A DNA stretch of 52,505 bases from an uncultured Clostridium sp. (GCA_930980855.1 CAKNIZ010000011.1:1-52505), one strand, 5' to 3'; positions 40,580 through 52,264 are shown, counted from the first letter of the stretch. Notes: a model not told the origin generated them from the sequence alone. Numbers and translations are program-made.

Positions 40580-41815
40580 CTATAAATATAAAATTGTTCT
40601 AAATCCCTCTGTTCTGTTACTACCTAAAGATGTAAAGTGATAAGCACGACTACTAGTATTTGTACCAGAATAGTTTCCTCCTCTTCTAACAGAATGATTT
40701 GTTGGGTCTGCAGTCTCTGTCGTCCACTCGTCTACATTTCCAGCCATATCATATATATTGCATCTAACATCTACTGGATTGTTTCCACTATCTACATTAG
40801 CTAGAGTATTTTCTCCCGTTCTTTGAAGATTATTTGTTGTATTTTTTCCCACTTGTATTGAATAATTTGAATCTCCACTAAATGTTTGTATAAATACTAT
40901 TGCTGTATCCCACGCATAACTATTTATTAAGTCACTTTCAAAATTAGTACTACTATACATTTCTCTAGCTAATGTTGCTGCTTGTGGTTGTAATACATAA
41001 TTATATGGATATACTCCTTCTTTACATACTACTTGGTGTCCATCACTGGTATCATCTGTTCTTTCATCAGTTATTGCTGTAACATCTCCTGCCTCGTATC
41101 TTCCTATATAATATCCCCCACTAGATAGTGTCTTAGTAATAAAATCTTGCAGATTTTTAGCTATAGTATTATCATAGTTGCTACTCGATAATTCTTTATA
41201 AGAATATCCATTAATATCTATAGAAGTATATAAGTTCCAGTTTTCTGCTGACTGCTTTAACTGTTCTTTACCATTGCTATCAAAAGTATATCTTCCCAAT
41301 GTTATGGTTTTAGTTTCTCCATTATTGGTTTTTACTTCTCCTACTGGAACCCATACAAATTGACTGCCTTTCATTGCATCTTCTATTACTATTCCATCTT
41401 CTACATTAGCTTCTGGATTGACTACTTTGAACCCAGCTGGAATGATTATTGCATTTCCATATTCATCATGTATAGTTGTATTTGTTGTTTCATCTCCTGT
41501 TACTGTTTCTCTTTTAGTTCCTGTAATTTTTACTCCTTTAACATAAGCTGTCTTTCCCCAACTTATATCTTCAGGAGTAGCTGTAGCATCATACGTATCT
41601 AATGTCTCTAATGTCCCCGTTATCCCGCCTAATGTTATTCCTTTTTGAATATATTTTGCTATTAAAGTAGAATTTGAGTTGCCCGATTCAGATTCATAAT
41701 TCTTATTTCCAATACTCATATTATTTACTATTTTTGTAGTTATTACTGTGACTATTATATTTATTATTAAAATAGCAGAAATTATAACGATTTTTTTCTT
41801 TGTATTTTTCTTCAT
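40580..41815 (-). CDS. membrane-anchored exoprotein with FGE-sulfatase (SUMF1-like) domain
   Basis: The 411-aa protein has an N-terminal membrane anchor (about 8-28), a short repeat-like stretch (YIQKGITLGGITGTLETLD), and a C-terminal domain with NIYDMAGNVDEWTTE, VRRGGNYSG and GFRTILYL. These are hallmarks of the formylglycine-generating-enzyme/C-type-lectin-like fold, common in Clostridia as large families of surface proteins. Catalytic cysteines of true FGE are not conserved, so enzyme function is unlikely; binding or scaffold roles are more plausible. AAGGAGAG precedes the ATG. The leader upstream contains a terminator-like hairpin, and a terminator follows the stop. Confidence 0.82.
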   Translation of the reverse strand: MKKNTKKKIVIISAILIINIIVTVITTKIVNNMSIGNKNYESESGNSNSTLIAKYIQKGITLGGITGTLETLDTYDATATPEDISWGKTAYVKGVKITGTKRETVTGDETTNTTIHDEYGNAIIIPAGFKVVNPEANVEDGIVIEDAMKGSQFVWVPVGEVKTNNGETKTITLGRYTFDSNGKEQLKQSAENWNLYTSIDINGYSYKELSSSNYDNTIAKNLQDFITKTLSSGGYYIGRYEAGDVTAITDERTDDTSDGHQVVCKEGVYPYNYVLQPQAATLAREMYSSTNFESDLINSYAWDTAIVFIQTFSGDSNYSIQVGKNTTNNLQRTGENTLANVDSGNNPVDVRCNIYDMAGNVDEWTTETADPTNHSVRRGGNYSGTNTSSRAYHFTSLGSNRTEGFRTILYL

Positions 41816-41844
41816 ATGTCTCTCCTTTAGTTAATTAATACAAT

Positions 41845-41886
41845 AAAAACTATGCCTTTTAGATTCGTCTAAAAAGCATAGTTTTA
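41845..41886 (-). terminator. terminator-like hairpin between the patatin and FGE-like genes
   Basis: Arms 41845-41863 and 41868-41886 are 19 bp with one mismatch (G-U-compatible in one orientation), followed by a T run on the minus strand. Confidence 0.75.
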
Positions 41887-41925
41887 TCGCCATGTTTACA
41901 TAAGTTTATTTTGTTAAATCCTACG

Positions 41926-41946
41926 ATATATATATATATATATATA
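41926..41946. repeat. AT dinucleotide microsatellite
   Basis: About ten AT units in tandem within the intergenic region upstream of the FGE-like gene. It may vary in length between strains. Confidence 0.95.
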
Positions 41947-42039
41947 CAGCCTCAAGGCTTTCGTGAGCTCTCATCTTTTTTCTCCCATTATTTTTATAAT
42001 AGTATTTTATCATTTGTATTTCTTTATTTCAATTACCTT

Positions 42040-42882
42040 TTACAAATTTGTAATTTTATTCTTGGTTTGAATATATCCATCCATATATAATTCTTCCAAC
42101 TTACTTTTTTCTAATAAACCAACATGTTTACTTTCTATTTCTAGCAAATAGTCTGTTCCATCCCATTCATATTTTGAGAGTTCTTTACAAAGGATTGAAA
42201 AAGATTTAGTTAAAATTTGAATTATATTTTCACAACATTTCTTTGGTTCTTTGTCTTTAAATACAATGCTTACAATTTTATCTGCACCTATATTTTTTGC
42301 CTCTCTCCAGGGTAAATTTTCTGTAATACCACCGTCTACAAATAACTCTTGATTTACCACTGTTGGTGAAAATATACCCGGATAACTACAACTAGCTTGC
42401 ACAGCTGTTCCTATATCTATGTCATTTATATATTTAATGTCTTTATCTTGACTTTTATATTTTACATTTGAAAAAATATATAGTTTTTCATTTAAAATAT
42501 TTACTGCTGGTATTAATAAAGGTACTTTTATTTGATTTATATTATATATTCCTTTTTCATTACATACCTCATTTACTAGTTTTTTTATTTTTGTTCCACT
42601 ATTTAATCCATCTATGATTATTCCTTTTCCAGTAAATATATTTTTAAAGAATCTTATTATATTAACAAAATCTATATAATGAATTTGTTTTACATACTTT
42701 TTGAAAATTTCATACATTTCATCTGGCGTATAACCACATGCATATAGTGTTGCTACAATGCTTCCTGAGGATGTTCCTGATAGATAATCAAAGTGTATAT
42801 TTTTTTCCTCAAAAGCTTTTAATGCTCCTATATGAGCTACACCTTTTATTCCTCCACCTGCTAAACTTAAACCTAGTTTCAT
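42040..42882 (-). CDS. patatin-like phospholipase (RssA-like)
   Basis: The 280-aa protein has all patatin motifs: oxyanion hole GGGIKG (9-14), nucleophile GTSSG (36-40, Ser38) and DGG (183-185, catalytic Asp183). Such proteins cleave acyl chains from lipids. The ATG at 42882 is preferred to the GTG at 42891 because AGGTGA lies right before it. That ribosome site is inside the terminator hairpin of the upstream gene, so translation may depend on hairpin opening. The C-terminal region about 200-280 has no added domain. No signal peptide is seen, so it is probably cytosolic or peripheral at the membrane. Confidence 0.92.
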   Translation of the reverse strand: MKLGLSLAGGGIKGVAHIGALKAFEEKNIHFDYLSGTSSGSIVATLYACGYTPDEMYEIFKKYVKQIHYIDFVNIIRFFKNIFTGKGIIIDGLNSGTKIKKLVNEVCNEKGIYNINQIKVPLLIPAVNILNEKLYIFSNVKYKSQDKDIKYINDIDIGTAVQASCSYPGIFSPTVVNQELFVDGGITENLPWREAKNIGADKIVSIVFKDKEPKKCCENIIQILTKSFSILCKELSKYEWDGTDYLLEIESKHVGLLEKSKLEELYMDGYIQTKNKITNL

Positions 42883-42885
42883 AAA

Positions 42886-42916
42886 AATCACCTAGAATAT
42901 ATTATTCTAGGTGATT
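42886..42916 (-). terminator. terminator of the DUF2207-like gene, containing the patatin ribosome site
   Basis: Perfect 13-bp arms (42886-42898 and 42904-42916) with a 5-nt loop. On the minus strand the 3' arm carries AGGTGA and is followed by five T and the patatin ATG, the same layout as at 1737-1774. Confidence 0.75.
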
Positions 42917-42936
42917 CTAATTGTTACTTTATTTCA

Positions 42937-44556
42937 TTAAAATATCTTTATCATACTGTCAATTTTTTGTATTGTCATGTTAGTATTCATGTATTTCTCA
43001 TATATCTTTTTTGTAATTTTACTTGGTATACCTAATGCAGTCGCATAAACTAAATAGTCATCCCATATTACAATATCTTGCATGTCTCTATCTTTTATTA
43101 TACTATATTCTTCTATATATTTTTTTAGTTCAAGTATCTTCTGTCTTTCTATTTTTCCCTTATCAGTTAAAGCTTCTCTATTTGCCAATTTAAATAATAT
43201 AATACATAATATACTAAAAATAATATTTACTATATTTGTATTAATTATTGCTGCAGATATTGTTAATAAAATCAGTACCCATAAAATTATATTTATTCCC
43301 CTACTTTTTCTAGTTATTGCTTTAATACATATGAAAATAACTGGTGAAAAAATCATTGTCATTGCTACTAATTCCATGCTTCCATGAAACATATTTATAA
43401 TCAAAATAAATACTACTGCTATACATTGTATTAACAATAATAACATCTTTTTTCCTCTATCCAATATGCCTTTATTGTATAGTTCGTCTAATATATCTGA
43501 TTTTATTGATTTTATATATTCATATATTTGTCTTGTTTTCTTATCATTTTTTGTAAAAATCTCTTTAAATTTCGAAAAATTCATGGTGTTTTTATCTTCG
43601 AACAATACATTGATAACCTTATTCTCATATTCATTCAAATCATGTCTTGATACTAACTGTAATTGCTCTTCTCCGATTATTTTAATATTGCCTTTTTTTA
43701 TTTGTTCTAACACTACAGTCATAAATAATTCTTTTATGCCAATTTTTCCATCATTTATTATTTCGGCAATTACTGGACTTACTAATCCTTGAAAATCTCT
43801 CCTTATATTTTTTACTTTTGATTTTTTGCTTGTTATAATGTAGTACAAGCTATAAAGTATAAACAGCATAGTAAATAAAAATGCGTATGATACAAATGTT
43901 TCAAATCCACCTTCTCCTATTAATATACTTTTAATATTATTCTCGTCATAACTAAAGTTTTTTTCTTTTCCAAAATCATTTAGACCTCTATTAAATATCA
44001 GCTTAAATAATGTTATTCCATTTACATTACTTTGTGCGTATTCATATTGTGTATCTGAAATCTTATTTATCTCGTTTTTATTAAATGTTTTTTCTTTTCT
44101 TATTTCAAAGATACTAGCTGGTGCATGTAAATTAAAAGTAATATGTAGATTTTCAAATTTTGATTTTAGCGAACCAGAAGTTATTATGTCAGTAACCACT
44201 ACATCTGTATATTTTATAGTTTTTGATGATTCTAAATTATATTCTGCTTTAACTTTCACTATCTTATCTTGGTTCGTATTGTTGGTTAACTCTTTGTTTA
44301 TTTCATCTTCATCATACTCTTTATCATCTATATATAAAAATTTAGGTTTCTGTTCACGAAATAAACTTTCGTATTTCAAAGATTTATGAGGTGGAATTTT
44401 TATTGTCATTTCATCACAAACTTCAATACTTTTCATTTTTATATTAATTGTCATCTCTCTATTTTCTACAGTAAAAGATGGCAGAAAAATAATTAATAAA
44501 AATATTGCCACTACTAGTAAAATTTTTAGTCCTGTTTTTATTATTGTTTTTTTCAT
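42937..44556 (-). CDS. DUF2207-like membrane protein
   Basis: The 539-aa protein has a signal peptide or anchor (about 9-28), an extracellular beta-rich domain (about 30-220, including ITFNLHAPASIFEIRK), one helix (about 228-250), a cytoplasmic part with a winged-helix-like region (GLVSPVIAEIINDGKIGIKE), then a cluster of helices (about 375-460) and a cytoplasmic tail ending in YATALGIPSK. This order matches DUF2207 proteins, whose function is unknown. AAAGGGG precedes the ATG, and a terminator follows the stop. Confidence 0.72.
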   Translation of the reverse strand: MKKTIIKTGLKILLVVAIFLLIIFLPSFTVENREMTINIKMKSIEVCDEMTIKIPPHKSLKYESLFREQKPKFLYIDDKEYDEDEINKELTNNTNQDKIVKVKAEYNLESSKTIKYTDVVVTDIITSGSLKSKFENLHITFNLHAPASIFEIRKEKTFNKNEINKISDTQYEYAQSNVNGITLFKLIFNRGLNDFGKEKNFSYDENNIKSILIGEGGFETFVSYAFLFTMLFILYSLYYIITSKKSKVKNIRRDFQGLVSPVIAEIINDGKIGIKELFMTVVLEQIKKGNIKIIGEEQLQLVSRHDLNEYENKVINVLFEDKNTMNFSKFKEIFTKNDKKTRQIYEYIKSIKSDILDELYNKGILDRGKKMLLLLIQCIAVVFILIINMFHGSMELVAMTMIFSPVIFICIKAITRKSRGINIILWVLILLTISAAIINTNIVNIIFSILCIILFKLANREALTDKGKIERQKILELKKYIEEYSIIKDRDMQDIVIWDDYLVYATALGIPSKITKKIYEKYMNTNMTIQKIDSMIKIF

Positions 44557-44578
44557 TTTATTTCCCCTTTTATGAAAA

Positions 44579-44614
44579 ATAGACCCTTTTTCATAAAAGC
44601 ATCGAAGGGTCTAT
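44579..44614 (-). terminator. terminator of rpoBC
   Basis: Arms atagaccctt (44579-44588) and aagggtctat (44605-44614) are perfect 10-bp repeats followed by a T run on the minus strand. A second, weaker gaactt/aagttc hairpin lies between this and the rpoC stop. Confidence 0.85.
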
Positions 44615-44659
44615 CTTTCTTGAACTTCAAAGAATAAATTTCTAAAGTTCTCATTTATT

Positions 44660-47600
44660 TTATTCTGCTTCTGCTCCTGATTCAACTTCTTCAGTACTAA
44701 TATGTGTATTTTGATATCTTTGCATACCTGTTCCTGCAGGAATTAATTTACCAATTATAACATTTTCTTTTAGTCCTATTAAGTCATCAGTTTTACCTTT
44801 AATAGCAGCTTCTGTAAGTACTTTTGTTGTTTCTTGGAATGATGCTGCTGATAAGAAGCTATCTGTTGCTAAGGCTGCTTTTGTAATTCCAAGTAGAATT
44901 CTCTTTCCTGTTGCTTTCTTCTTTCCTTCTTTTTCTAGTTCTGCATTGATGTTTTCTAAGTCATTAATATCTACTAATGAGCCTGGAAGTAACTGACTAT
45001 CTCCATTATCTTCTACTCTTACTTTTTTAAGCATTTGCCTTGCTATAACTTCTATGTGCTTATCGTTAATATCAACACCTTGGTTTCTATATACTTTTTG
45101 AATTTCTTGTACTAAGTATTCATGTACTCCTTCTGGTCCTTTTATTACTAAAATTTCATTAGGATTTATTGAACCTTCTGTAATTGGATCTCCAACTTCT
45201 ATATGGTCACCATCTGCAACACATAGTTTTGAACCAAATGGTATTGAGTATGTTTTTGCATTGTCGCTAGATACAACTGTAACCTCTTTCTTTTTCTTTT
45301 CTTCTGAAACTTTTACAGTTCCTTCTATTTCTGAAATTATTGCTAATCCCTTTGGTTTACGAGCTTCAAATAGCTCCTCAACTCTAGGAAGACCTTGTGT
45401 GATGTCTGCAACACCTGCAACACCTCCTGAGTGAATTGTTCTCATTGTAAGCTGTGTACCAGGTTCACCAATTGATTGAGCTGCTATTGTTCCTACAGCT
45501 TCTCCAATTGTGATAAGTTCACGTGTTGCTAAGCTCATTCCATAACATTTAGCACAAATTCCATGTTTCGTTTTGCAGTTTAGTGGTGAACGTACAGTTA
45601 CTTTTTCTATTCCACTTTCAACTATCTTCTTAGCTACTTTTTCTGTTATTAGTTTGTCTGCTGTAGCTAATACTTCACCTGTTGTTGGGTCTTTTATATC
45701 ATTTAGTAAGAATCTTCCTACTAATCTTTCTTGTAAACCTTCTATTACTTGGTTTCCATCTTTTATTGCATATACTTCTAGTCCTTCATGAGTACCGCAA
45801 TCTTCTTCTCTGATGATTAAGTCTTGAGATACATCAACCAATCTTCTTGTTAAATATCCTGAATCGGCTGTTCTTAAAGCTGTATCTGAGAGTCCTTTAC
45901 GAGCACCATGGGCAGATATGAAATATTCTAGTGAATCTAGACCTTCACGGAATGAAGATTTAATTGGTATTTCAACTGTTTTACCAGTTGTACTTGCCAT
46001 AAGTCCACGCATACCTGCAACTTGTCTTAACTGGCTTATATTACCACGAGCTCCAGATTTTGACATCATAAATATTGGATTTAGATTATCAAAATTCTTT
46101 TGCATTGCATCTGCAACTTTATCTGTTGCTTTTTCCCAAATCTTGATGACATTTGCATATCTTTCATTGTCAGTTATGAAACCACGAGCAAATTGCGCTG
46201 TAACTTTGTCTACTTCTTTTTGAGCTTCTTCTAAATCTGCTGCTTTTTCTTCTGGTACCTTAACGTCATCTATTGATACTGTCATACCAGCAGTTGTACA
46301 GTATTTATATCCTGTTGATTTAATATAGTCAAGAAGTTCAGCTGTTCTGTCTAGTCCATGGACATCTATACATTTTGCAATTATTTGTTTTAATTGTTTT
46401 TTAGCAGTTGTAAAATTAATTTCTAATTCGAATTTGTTTTCTTTCTTAGTTCTATCTACAAATCCTAAGTCTTGAGGTATTCCTTTATTGTATATAATTC
46501 TTCCAACTGTTGTTACTATTATTCCATGATCTATTTCATGGCCATTTTCATCTAGTTCTGACATTCTTACATGTACTTTTGCATGTACCCCTAAATCATG
46601 GTTAGCATATGCCATTTCTGCTTCATCTGTTGAAGAAAAATACATTCCTGCTCCTAATGTTCCTTTTCTTACTTGTTCATCTATAGAATCATTAGGGTCT
46701 GCTTCTACATCCATTGTTAGGTAATATGCACCTAAAATCATATCTTGTGATGGTTCTGTAATTGGCTCACCATCTGTTGGTTTTAGCAAGTTATTTGTTG
46801 ATAACATTAAATATCTTGATTCAGCTTGTGCTTCTGGAGATAATGGTAAGTGAATAGCCATTTGGTCTCCGTCGAAGTCAGCATTAAATGCTGTACAAAC
46901 TAATGGGTGTAATTTTATTGCTCTACCTTCAACTAATACTGGTTCAAATGCTTGAATACCTAGTCTATGAAGTGTTGGAGCACGGTTTAGCATTACTGGA
47001 TGGTCTTTTATAACATCTTCTAGTACTTCCCAAACTGCTGGATCAAGTCTTTCAACCATTCTTTTTGCATTTTTTATATTATGTGCTAAGTTTCTAGCAA
47101 CTAATTCTTTCATAACAAATGGTTTAAATAATTCAACAGCCATTTCTTTTGGAACACCACATTGATATATTTTTAGTTCAGGTCCTACAACGATAACTGA
47201 ACGTCCAGAATAGTCAACACGTTTTCCAAGTAAGTTTTGACGGAATCTACCTTGTTTTCCTTTTAGTAAGTCTGATAAAGATTTTAATGCTCTTCCACCA
47301 GCACCTGTTACTGGTCTTCCACGTCTTGAGTTATCTATTAAGGCATCTACAGATTCTTGTAACATTCTTTTTTCGTTTCTTACAATTATTTCTGGTGCGC
47401 CTAATTCTAGTAATCTTTTTAATCTGTTATTTCTGTTTATAACTCTTCTATATAAATCGTTTAAGTCTGATGTTGCAAATCTTCCACCATCTAATTGTAC
47501 CATTGGTCTTAAATCTGGTGGTATTACTGGTATTACATTCATAACCATCCATTCAGGTCTATTTCCTGATTGTCTAAATGAATCTACTGTGTCTAATCTT

Positions 47601-48226
47601 TTTATTATTTTTGCTTTCTTTTGCTCACTTGCTTTTACTAATTCTTTTTTTAGCTTTTCTGCAAGTTTTTCAACATCTATTTCTTCTAATAATTTTCTAA
47701 GTGCTTCTGCACCCATTTCTGCTTTAAATGAGCCTTCTCCATATTTTTGCTCTGCATCATGGTATTCTTTTTCTGTTAATACTTGACATTTATCTAGTCC
47801 AGATGTTCCCTTATCTGTAACTATGTACGATGCAAAATATACTACTTTTTCTACGGCTCTTGGAGAAATATCTAGCATTAATGCTATTCTATTAGGTATT
47901 CCTTTAAAATACCATATATGGGCTACTGGTGCTGCAAGTTCTATATGTCCCATTCTTTCACGTCTTACTTTTGATTTTGTAACTTCAACACCACATCTAT
48001 CACATACAACGCCTTTGTATCTGATTCTTTTATATTTTCCACAATGGCATTCCCAATCTTTTACTGGTCCAAAGATTCTTTCACAGAATAAGCCGTCTTT
48101 TTCTGGTTTTAGTGTTCTATAATTTATAGTCTCTGGTTTTTTCACTTCACCTTTTGACCATTCTCTTATTTTTTCATCTGATGCTAATCCTACTTTGATT
48201 TTGCTTAAAGATTCTAATTCATCCAC
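44660..48226 (-). CDS. rpoC: DNA-directed RNA polymerase subunit beta'
   Basis: The 1188-aa subunit has the zinc ribbon C60, C62, C75, C78 near the N terminus, the catalytic NADFDGD (about residues 448-454) binding magnesium, and the second zinc site in [13 protein letters not shown]. The start appears to be GTG at 48226, with AGGGGGC nine bases upstream and a family-typical N terminus ([16 protein letters not shown]). It lies 112 bp downstream of rpoB with a perfect hairpin between the two. Length is normal for Clostridia. Confidence 0.98.
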   Translation of the reverse strand: MDELESLSKIKVGLASDEKIREWSKGEVKKPETINYRTLKPEKDGLFCERIFGPVKDWECHCGKYKRIRYKGVVCDRCGVEVTKSKVRRERMGHIELAAPVAHIWYFKGIPNRIALMLDISPRAVEKVVYFASYIVTDKGTSGLDKCQVLTEKEYHDAEQKYGEGSFKAEMGAEALRKLLEEIDVEKLAEKLKKELVKASEQKKAKIIKRLDTVDSFRQSGNRPEWMVMNVIPVIPPDLRPMVQLDGGRFATSDLNDLYRRVINRNNRLKRLLELGAPEIIVRNEKRMLQESVDALIDNSRRGRPVTGAGGRALKSLSDLLKGKQGRFRQNLLGKRVDYSGRSVIVVGPELKIYQCGVPKEMAVELFKPFVMKELVARNLAHNIKNAKRMVERLDPAVWEVLEDVIKDHPVMLNRAPTLHRLGIQAFEPVLVEGRAIKLHPLVCTAFNADFDGDQMAIHLPLSPEAQAESRYLMLSTNNLLKPTDGEPITEPSQDMILGAYYLTMDVEADPNDSIDEQVRKGTLGAGMYFSSTDEAEMAYANHDLGVHAKVHVRMSELDENGHEIDHGIIVTTVGRIIYNKGIPQDLGFVDRTKKENKFELEINFTTAKKQLKQIIAKCIDVHGLDRTAELLDYIKSTGYKYCTTAGMTVSIDDVKVPEEKAADLEEAQKEVDKVTAQFARGFITDNERYANVIKIWEKATDKVADAMQKNFDNLNPIFMMSKSGARGNISQLRQVAGMRGLMASTTGKTVEIPIKSSFREGLDSLEYFISAHGARKGLSDTALRTADSGYLTRRLVDVSQDLIIREEDCGTHEGLEVYAIKDGNQVIEGLQERLVGRFLLNDIKDPTTGEVLATADKLITEKVAKKIVESGIEKVTVRSPLNCKTKHGICAKCYGMSLATRELITIGEAVGTIAAQSIGEPGTQLTMRTIHSGGVAGVADITQGLPRVEELFEARKPKGLAIISEIEGTVKVSEEKKKKEVTVVSSDNAKTYSIPFGSKLCVADGDHIEVGDPITEGSINPNEILVIKGPEGVHEYLVQEIQKVYRNQGVDINDKHIEVIARQMLKKVRVEDNGDSQLLPGSLVDINDLENINAELEKEGKKKATGKRILLGITKAALATDSFLSAASFQETTKVLTEAAIKGKTDDLIGLKENVIIGKLIPAGTGMQRYQNTHISTEEVESGAEAE

Positions 48227-48265
48227 TTATTACTGCCCCCTACAATTTATTTTTTGCTTAGTTTC

Positions 48266-48318
48266 TTCTGAAAAGCATATACACCGCTGCTCAATCATTT
48301 ATGCTATGCTTTTCAGAA
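48266..48318 (-). other. hairpin in the rpoB-rpoC spacer
   Basis: Perfect 14-bp arms ttctgaaaagcata (48266-48279) and tatgcttttcagaa (48305-48318) with a 25-nt loop. There is no T run, so it is not a clear terminator; it may be an RNA processing or stability element. Confidence 0.6.
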
Positions 48319-48338
48319 TAATAAGCTATTTAGTTAAA

Positions 48339-51300
48339 TTAGTCTTCGTAATTTCCGTCGTCATATGAATCATCTATATCGTCTTCTAGGTAGTCTCCTC
48401 CTATTAATCCGTCATCTGATTCATCATTTAAATCTTCGAAAATGTTCTCTCCATCTTCTTCTAATTCTTCATCTGTTTCTGTGTATCCGTCTGCTAATTC
48501 GCTTTCATCTACAACAGTTTGTTCTTGTGGTTTTGAATCATTTACTACATTAAAGTCTACTCCATCATCTATGTCTTCTTTTAGTTCTATTTCAGTTCCT
48601 TTATCTGAATATAGTCTTAAATCTAGTCCTAATGATTGTAATTCTTTAACTAATACTTTGAATCCTTCTGGCACTCCTGGTTTTGGTATATCTTCACCTT
48701 TTACGATAGCTTCATATGTTTTTACACGTCCTACAATATCGTCTGATTTTGTAGTAATCATTTCTTGAAGTGTATATGCAGCACCATAAGCCTCTAATGC
48801 CCAAACTTCCATTTCACCAAATCTTTGACCACCAAATTGTGCTTTACCTCCTAGAGGTTGTTGTGTAACTAAAGAGTATGGTCCAGTTGAACGAGCATGT
48901 ATTTTATCATCTACTAAGTGATGTAGTTTTAACATATACATTACACCTACTGTTACTGGGTGATCAAATGCATCACCTGTTCTACCATCATATACTATTG
49001 TTTTTCCATCTCTAGATAATCCAGCTTCTTCAAGTAGTTCTTCAATTTCTTTGTCTTTTGCGCCATCAAATACTGGTGTTTCAACTTTCCATCCAAGAGC
49101 TCTAGCTGCCATACCTAAGTGAACTTCTAGTACTTGGCCTAGGTTCATACGAGAAGGTACACCCATTGGGTTTAATACTATGTCTACTGGTGTTCCATCT
49201 GGTAAGAATGGCATATCTTCTTCTGGTAATATTCTTGAGATAACACCTTTGTTACCATGACGTCCTGACATTTTATCACCAACTGAGATTTTTCTCTTTG
49301 TTGCTATGTAGCATCTTATTACTTGGTTTACTCCAGGTCCTAATTCGTCTGAATTTTCTCTTGTGAAGATTTTTACATCTACTATTGTTCCTGCTTCACC
49401 ATGTGGAACTCTTAATGATGTATCTCTAACTTCTCTTGATTTTTCACCAAAGATTGCTCTTAAAAGTCTTTCTTCTGCTGTAAGCTCAGTTTCTCCTTTT
49501 GGTGTAACTTTACCAACTAAGATATCTCCTGGTCTTACTTCTGCACCTATTCTGATTATTCCATCTTCGTCTAAGTCTTTTAAACTATCTTCTCCAACGT
49601 TTGGTATATCTCTTGTTATTTCTTCTGGTCCAAGTTTTGTATCACGGCATTCGCAATCATATTCTTCAATATGTATTGATGTGTATACGTCTTCTTTAAC
49701 TAATCTTTCACTAATTAATACAGCATCCTCGAAGTTGTAACCTTCCCATGTTGAGAAAGCTATAAGTACGTTTCTTCCAAGTGCCATTTCCCCATTTTCT
49801 GTTGATGGTCCATCTGCGATTGTTTCGCCTGCTTTTACTTTTTCTCCAACACTTACTATTGGTCTTTGATTAATACATGTTCCACCATTTGTTCTTTTAA
49901 ATTTTAATAATTTATATTTTTTAATTTCATTTTTATTATTTCTTATTTGAATTTCATCACCAGTAACTTTTTCTACTATTCCGTCTTCTTTAGCAACTAC
50001 TGTTATTCCAGAGTCTTTAGCTGCTCTATATTCCATTCCAGTTCCTACTATTGGAGCTTCTGGTTTTAGAAGTGGTACTGCTTGACGTTGCATGTTTGAA
50101 CCCATTAGAGAACGTTTTACGTCATCATGCTCTAAGAATGGTATCATAGCTGCTGCAACAGAAACTAATTCTTTTGGTGAAATTTCAACATAATCTACTT
50201 TGTCTGCTGGAACTTCTTTGATTTCTGTTACTTGTCTTACTTTTATTCTTGAATTTATAAATCTACCTTCTTCATCAACAGGTTCAGATGCTTGAGCTAT
50301 AATGTATTTATCTTCTTCATCAGCTGATAAATAATCTACATGGTCTGTTAATTTTCCTGTTTCTTTATCTATTTTTCTATATGGAGCTTCTATAAATCCA
50401 TATTCATTTATTCTTGCAAATGATGAAAGGGCTGATATAAGTCCAATGTTTGGTCCTTCTGGTGATTCTACTGGACATAGTCTACCATAGTGTGTATAGT
50501 GAATATCTCTAACTTCGAATCCTGCTCTTTCTCTTGTTAATCCTCCAGGTCCTAATGCTGAAATTCTTCTTTTATGTGTAAGCTCAGATAATGGATTTGT
50601 TTGGTCCATAAATTGAGATAATTGTGAGCTTCCAAAGAATTCTCTAACTGCTGAAGATATTGGTTTTGTATTTATTAATGCTTGAGGTGTTATTGAGTCT
50701 AAATCTTGAATTGTCATTCTTTCACGAACAACTCTTTCAAGTCTTGCTAATCCTATTCTAAATTGGTTTTGCAATAATTCACCAACACATCTTATACGTC
50801 TATTTCCTAAATGGTCTATATCATCTATTTTTCCTAATCCATGATATAAGTTTAATAAATAACTTATTGATGCTATTATATCTCCATTTGTAATATTTTT
50901 TGGTACTAATTCATCTATTCTTTCTTTTATTACATCGTGTAATTTAGCTTCTTCAGTACTATCTAAAATTGATTTTAGCACTTCATAATTTACCAATTCT
51001 TTTATATGTAAGTCACTTAAATCTACATTTACAAAATTGTTAATATCTACAGTTCCATTTCCGATAACTGTTACTTTAGAATCTTTTACTTTTATATTAA
51101 CTATGTTTATTCCTGAATTTTGTATTTGTTTTGCAACTTCTTCTGTTATTTCTTGGTCTTTTTCTACAAAAATTTCTCCTGAATCAGGGTCTGAAATTGT
51201 TTCATATGCTATTTGCCCTGTTATTCTTTCTGCTAAATTTAATTTGTTATTAAATTTATGTCTTCCTACTTTTGCTAAATCATATCTTTTTGGATCAAAG

Positions 51301-52082
51301 AATAATCTATCAAATAATGTTCTAGCTGCATCTACTGTTGGTAATTCACCTGGTCTTAATTTTTTGTATATTTCTATAAGGGCTTCATCGGATTTTTTAA
51401 TTGGGTCTTTTTCTATTGTTGCTTTTAATAATGGTTCTTCTCCAAATAGGGCTAGTATTTGGTCATCTTTTTCTATTCCAATTGCTCTTAATAGTGTTGT
51501 TACAGGAATTTTTCTTGTTCTATCTACTCTTACATAGCAAATGTCATTGTTATCTGTTTCATATTCAAGCCATGCTCCACGAAGTGGCATTACTGTAGAT
51601 GTAAATAGTTTCTTTCCTGTTTTTGTATCCATTGTATATGCATAGTAGCAACTTGGTGAACGTACTAACTGGCTAACAACAACTCTTTCTGCTCCATTGA
51701 TTACAAATGTTGCTGTATCAGTCATAAGTGGAAAATCGCCAAGATAGATTTCTTGTTCTTTTATTTCCCCTGTTTCACGATTGAAAAGTCTTACTTTTAC
51801 ATGTAATTTAGTTGAATATGTAGCATCTCTTTCTTTTGCTTCTTCTACTGTGTATTTTGGTTTTTCATCCATACGATAGTCTAGAAATTCTAGTACTAGG
51901 TTTTCTGAGTAGTCTACTATTGGAGATATGTCTTTTAAAACTTCTCCTAGTCCTTCGTTAATGAACCATTCATAAGAATCTCTTTGTACCTTAATTAAAT
52001 TAGGCATTTCTATAAAATCGCCTATTTTTGAAAAAGATTTTCTTGTGGTTTTTTCATGATTTACGTCTTTAACTTTTACCAA
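48339..52082 (-). CDS. rpoB: DNA-directed RNA polymerase subunit beta
   Basis: The 1247-aa subunit shows the rifampicin region [20 protein letters not shown] followed by [10 protein letters not shown] with wild-type Asp, His and Ser at the usual resistance positions, and the [14 protein letters not shown] motif. The C terminus has an acidic extension of about 70 residues ([18 protein letters not shown] and further Asp-rich sequence) beyond the conserved core. The start is a TTG at 52082 with GGGGGG nine bases upstream. It is transcribed from a consensus promoter about 310 bp away. Confidence 0.98.
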   Translation of the reverse strand: MVKVKDVNHEKTTRKSFSKIGDFIEMPNLIKVQRDSYEWFINEGLGEVLKDISPIVDYSENLVLEFLDYRMDEKPKYTVEEAKERDATYSTKLHVKVRLFNRETGEIKEQEIYLGDFPLMTDTATFVINGAERVVVSQLVRSPSCYYAYTMDTKTGKKLFTSTVMPLRGAWLEYETDNNDICYVRVDRTRKIPVTTLLRAIGIEKDDQILALFGEEPLLKATIEKDPIKKSDEALIEIYKKLRPGELPTVDAARTLFDRLFFDPKRYDLAKVGRHKFNNKLNLAERITGQIAYETISDPDSGEIFVEKDQEITEEVAKQIQNSGINIVNIKVKDSKVTVIGNGTVDINNFVNVDLSDLHIKELVNYEVLKSILDSTEEAKLHDVIKERIDELVPKNITNGDIIASISYLLNLYHGLGKIDDIDHLGNRRIRCVGELLQNQFRIGLARLERVVRERMTIQDLDSITPQALINTKPISSAVREFFGSSQLSQFMDQTNPLSELTHKRRISALGPGGLTRERAGFEVRDIHYTHYGRLCPVESPEGPNIGLISALSSFARINEYGFIEAPYRKIDKETGKLTDHVDYLSADEEDKYIIAQASEPVDEEGRFINSRIKVRQVTEIKEVPADKVDYVEISPKELVSVAAAMIPFLEHDDVKRSLMGSNMQRQAVPLLKPEAPIVGTGMEYRAAKDSGITVVAKEDGIVEKVTGDEIQIRNNKNEIKKYKLLKFKRTNGGTCINQRPIVSVGEKVKAGETIADGPSTENGEMALGRNVLIAFSTWEGYNFEDAVLISERLVKEDVYTSIHIEEYDCECRDTKLGPEEITRDIPNVGEDSLKDLDEDGIIRIGAEVRPGDILVGKVTPKGETELTAEERLLRAIFGEKSREVRDTSLRVPHGEAGTIVDVKIFTRENSDELGPGVNQVIRCYIATKRKISVGDKMSGRHGNKGVISRILPEEDMPFLPDGTPVDIVLNPMGVPSRMNLGQVLEVHLGMAARALGWKVETPVFDGAKDKEIEELLEEAGLSRDGKTIVYDGRTGDAFDHPVTVGVMYMLKLHHLVDDKIHARSTGPYSLVTQQPLGGKAQFGGQRFGEMEVWALEAYGAAYTLQEMITTKSDDIVGRVKTYEAIVKGEDIPKPGVPEGFKVLVKELQSLGLDLRLYSDKGTEIELKEDIDDGVDFNVVNDSKPQEQTVVDESELADGYTETDEELEEDGENIFEDLNDESDDGLIGGDYLEDDIDDSYDDGNYED

Positions 52083-52264
52083 AGGTAATCCCCCCTAAAT
52101 AAATTTAAGCAGACTTTATCGTATATTTATCTAAAAAAGCCCTTCTTAATGTATATTTGACTTTATAGAAGCTTATCTCCTGCCTTAAGATTCGCTTTCT
52201 ATATGTAGAATATACTTAATTCCTCTTTTTTCGATAATTTACATAAATAAATTATAGAAGGCAA

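Larger units (their letters stand above)
41816..42039 (-). promoter_or_regulatory. structured leader of the FGE-sulfatase-like gene (candidate attenuator)
   Basis: A minus-strand -35 TTGAAA and -10 TAAAAT with a 17-nt spacer lie near 42000-42030. The predicted transcript then has a GCCTTGAGGC hairpin, an (AU) tract (41926-41946), and a terminator-like hairpin (41845-41886) just before the ribosome site. I do not recognise a known riboswitch class. The same hairpin could equally be the terminator of the patatin gene upstream. Confidence 0.4.

Noticed and set aside
40580..41815. True formylglycine-generating enzyme
   Set aside because: The fold motifs are present, but the catalytic cysteine pattern is not seen, and no sulfatase gene is nearby.
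41816..42039. c-di-GMP-I riboswitch in the leader of the FGE-like gene
   Set aside because: The CGAAAGCC...GGC stretch recalls part of the class, but the conserved GGGCAAAC and tetraloop/receptor parts are missing.
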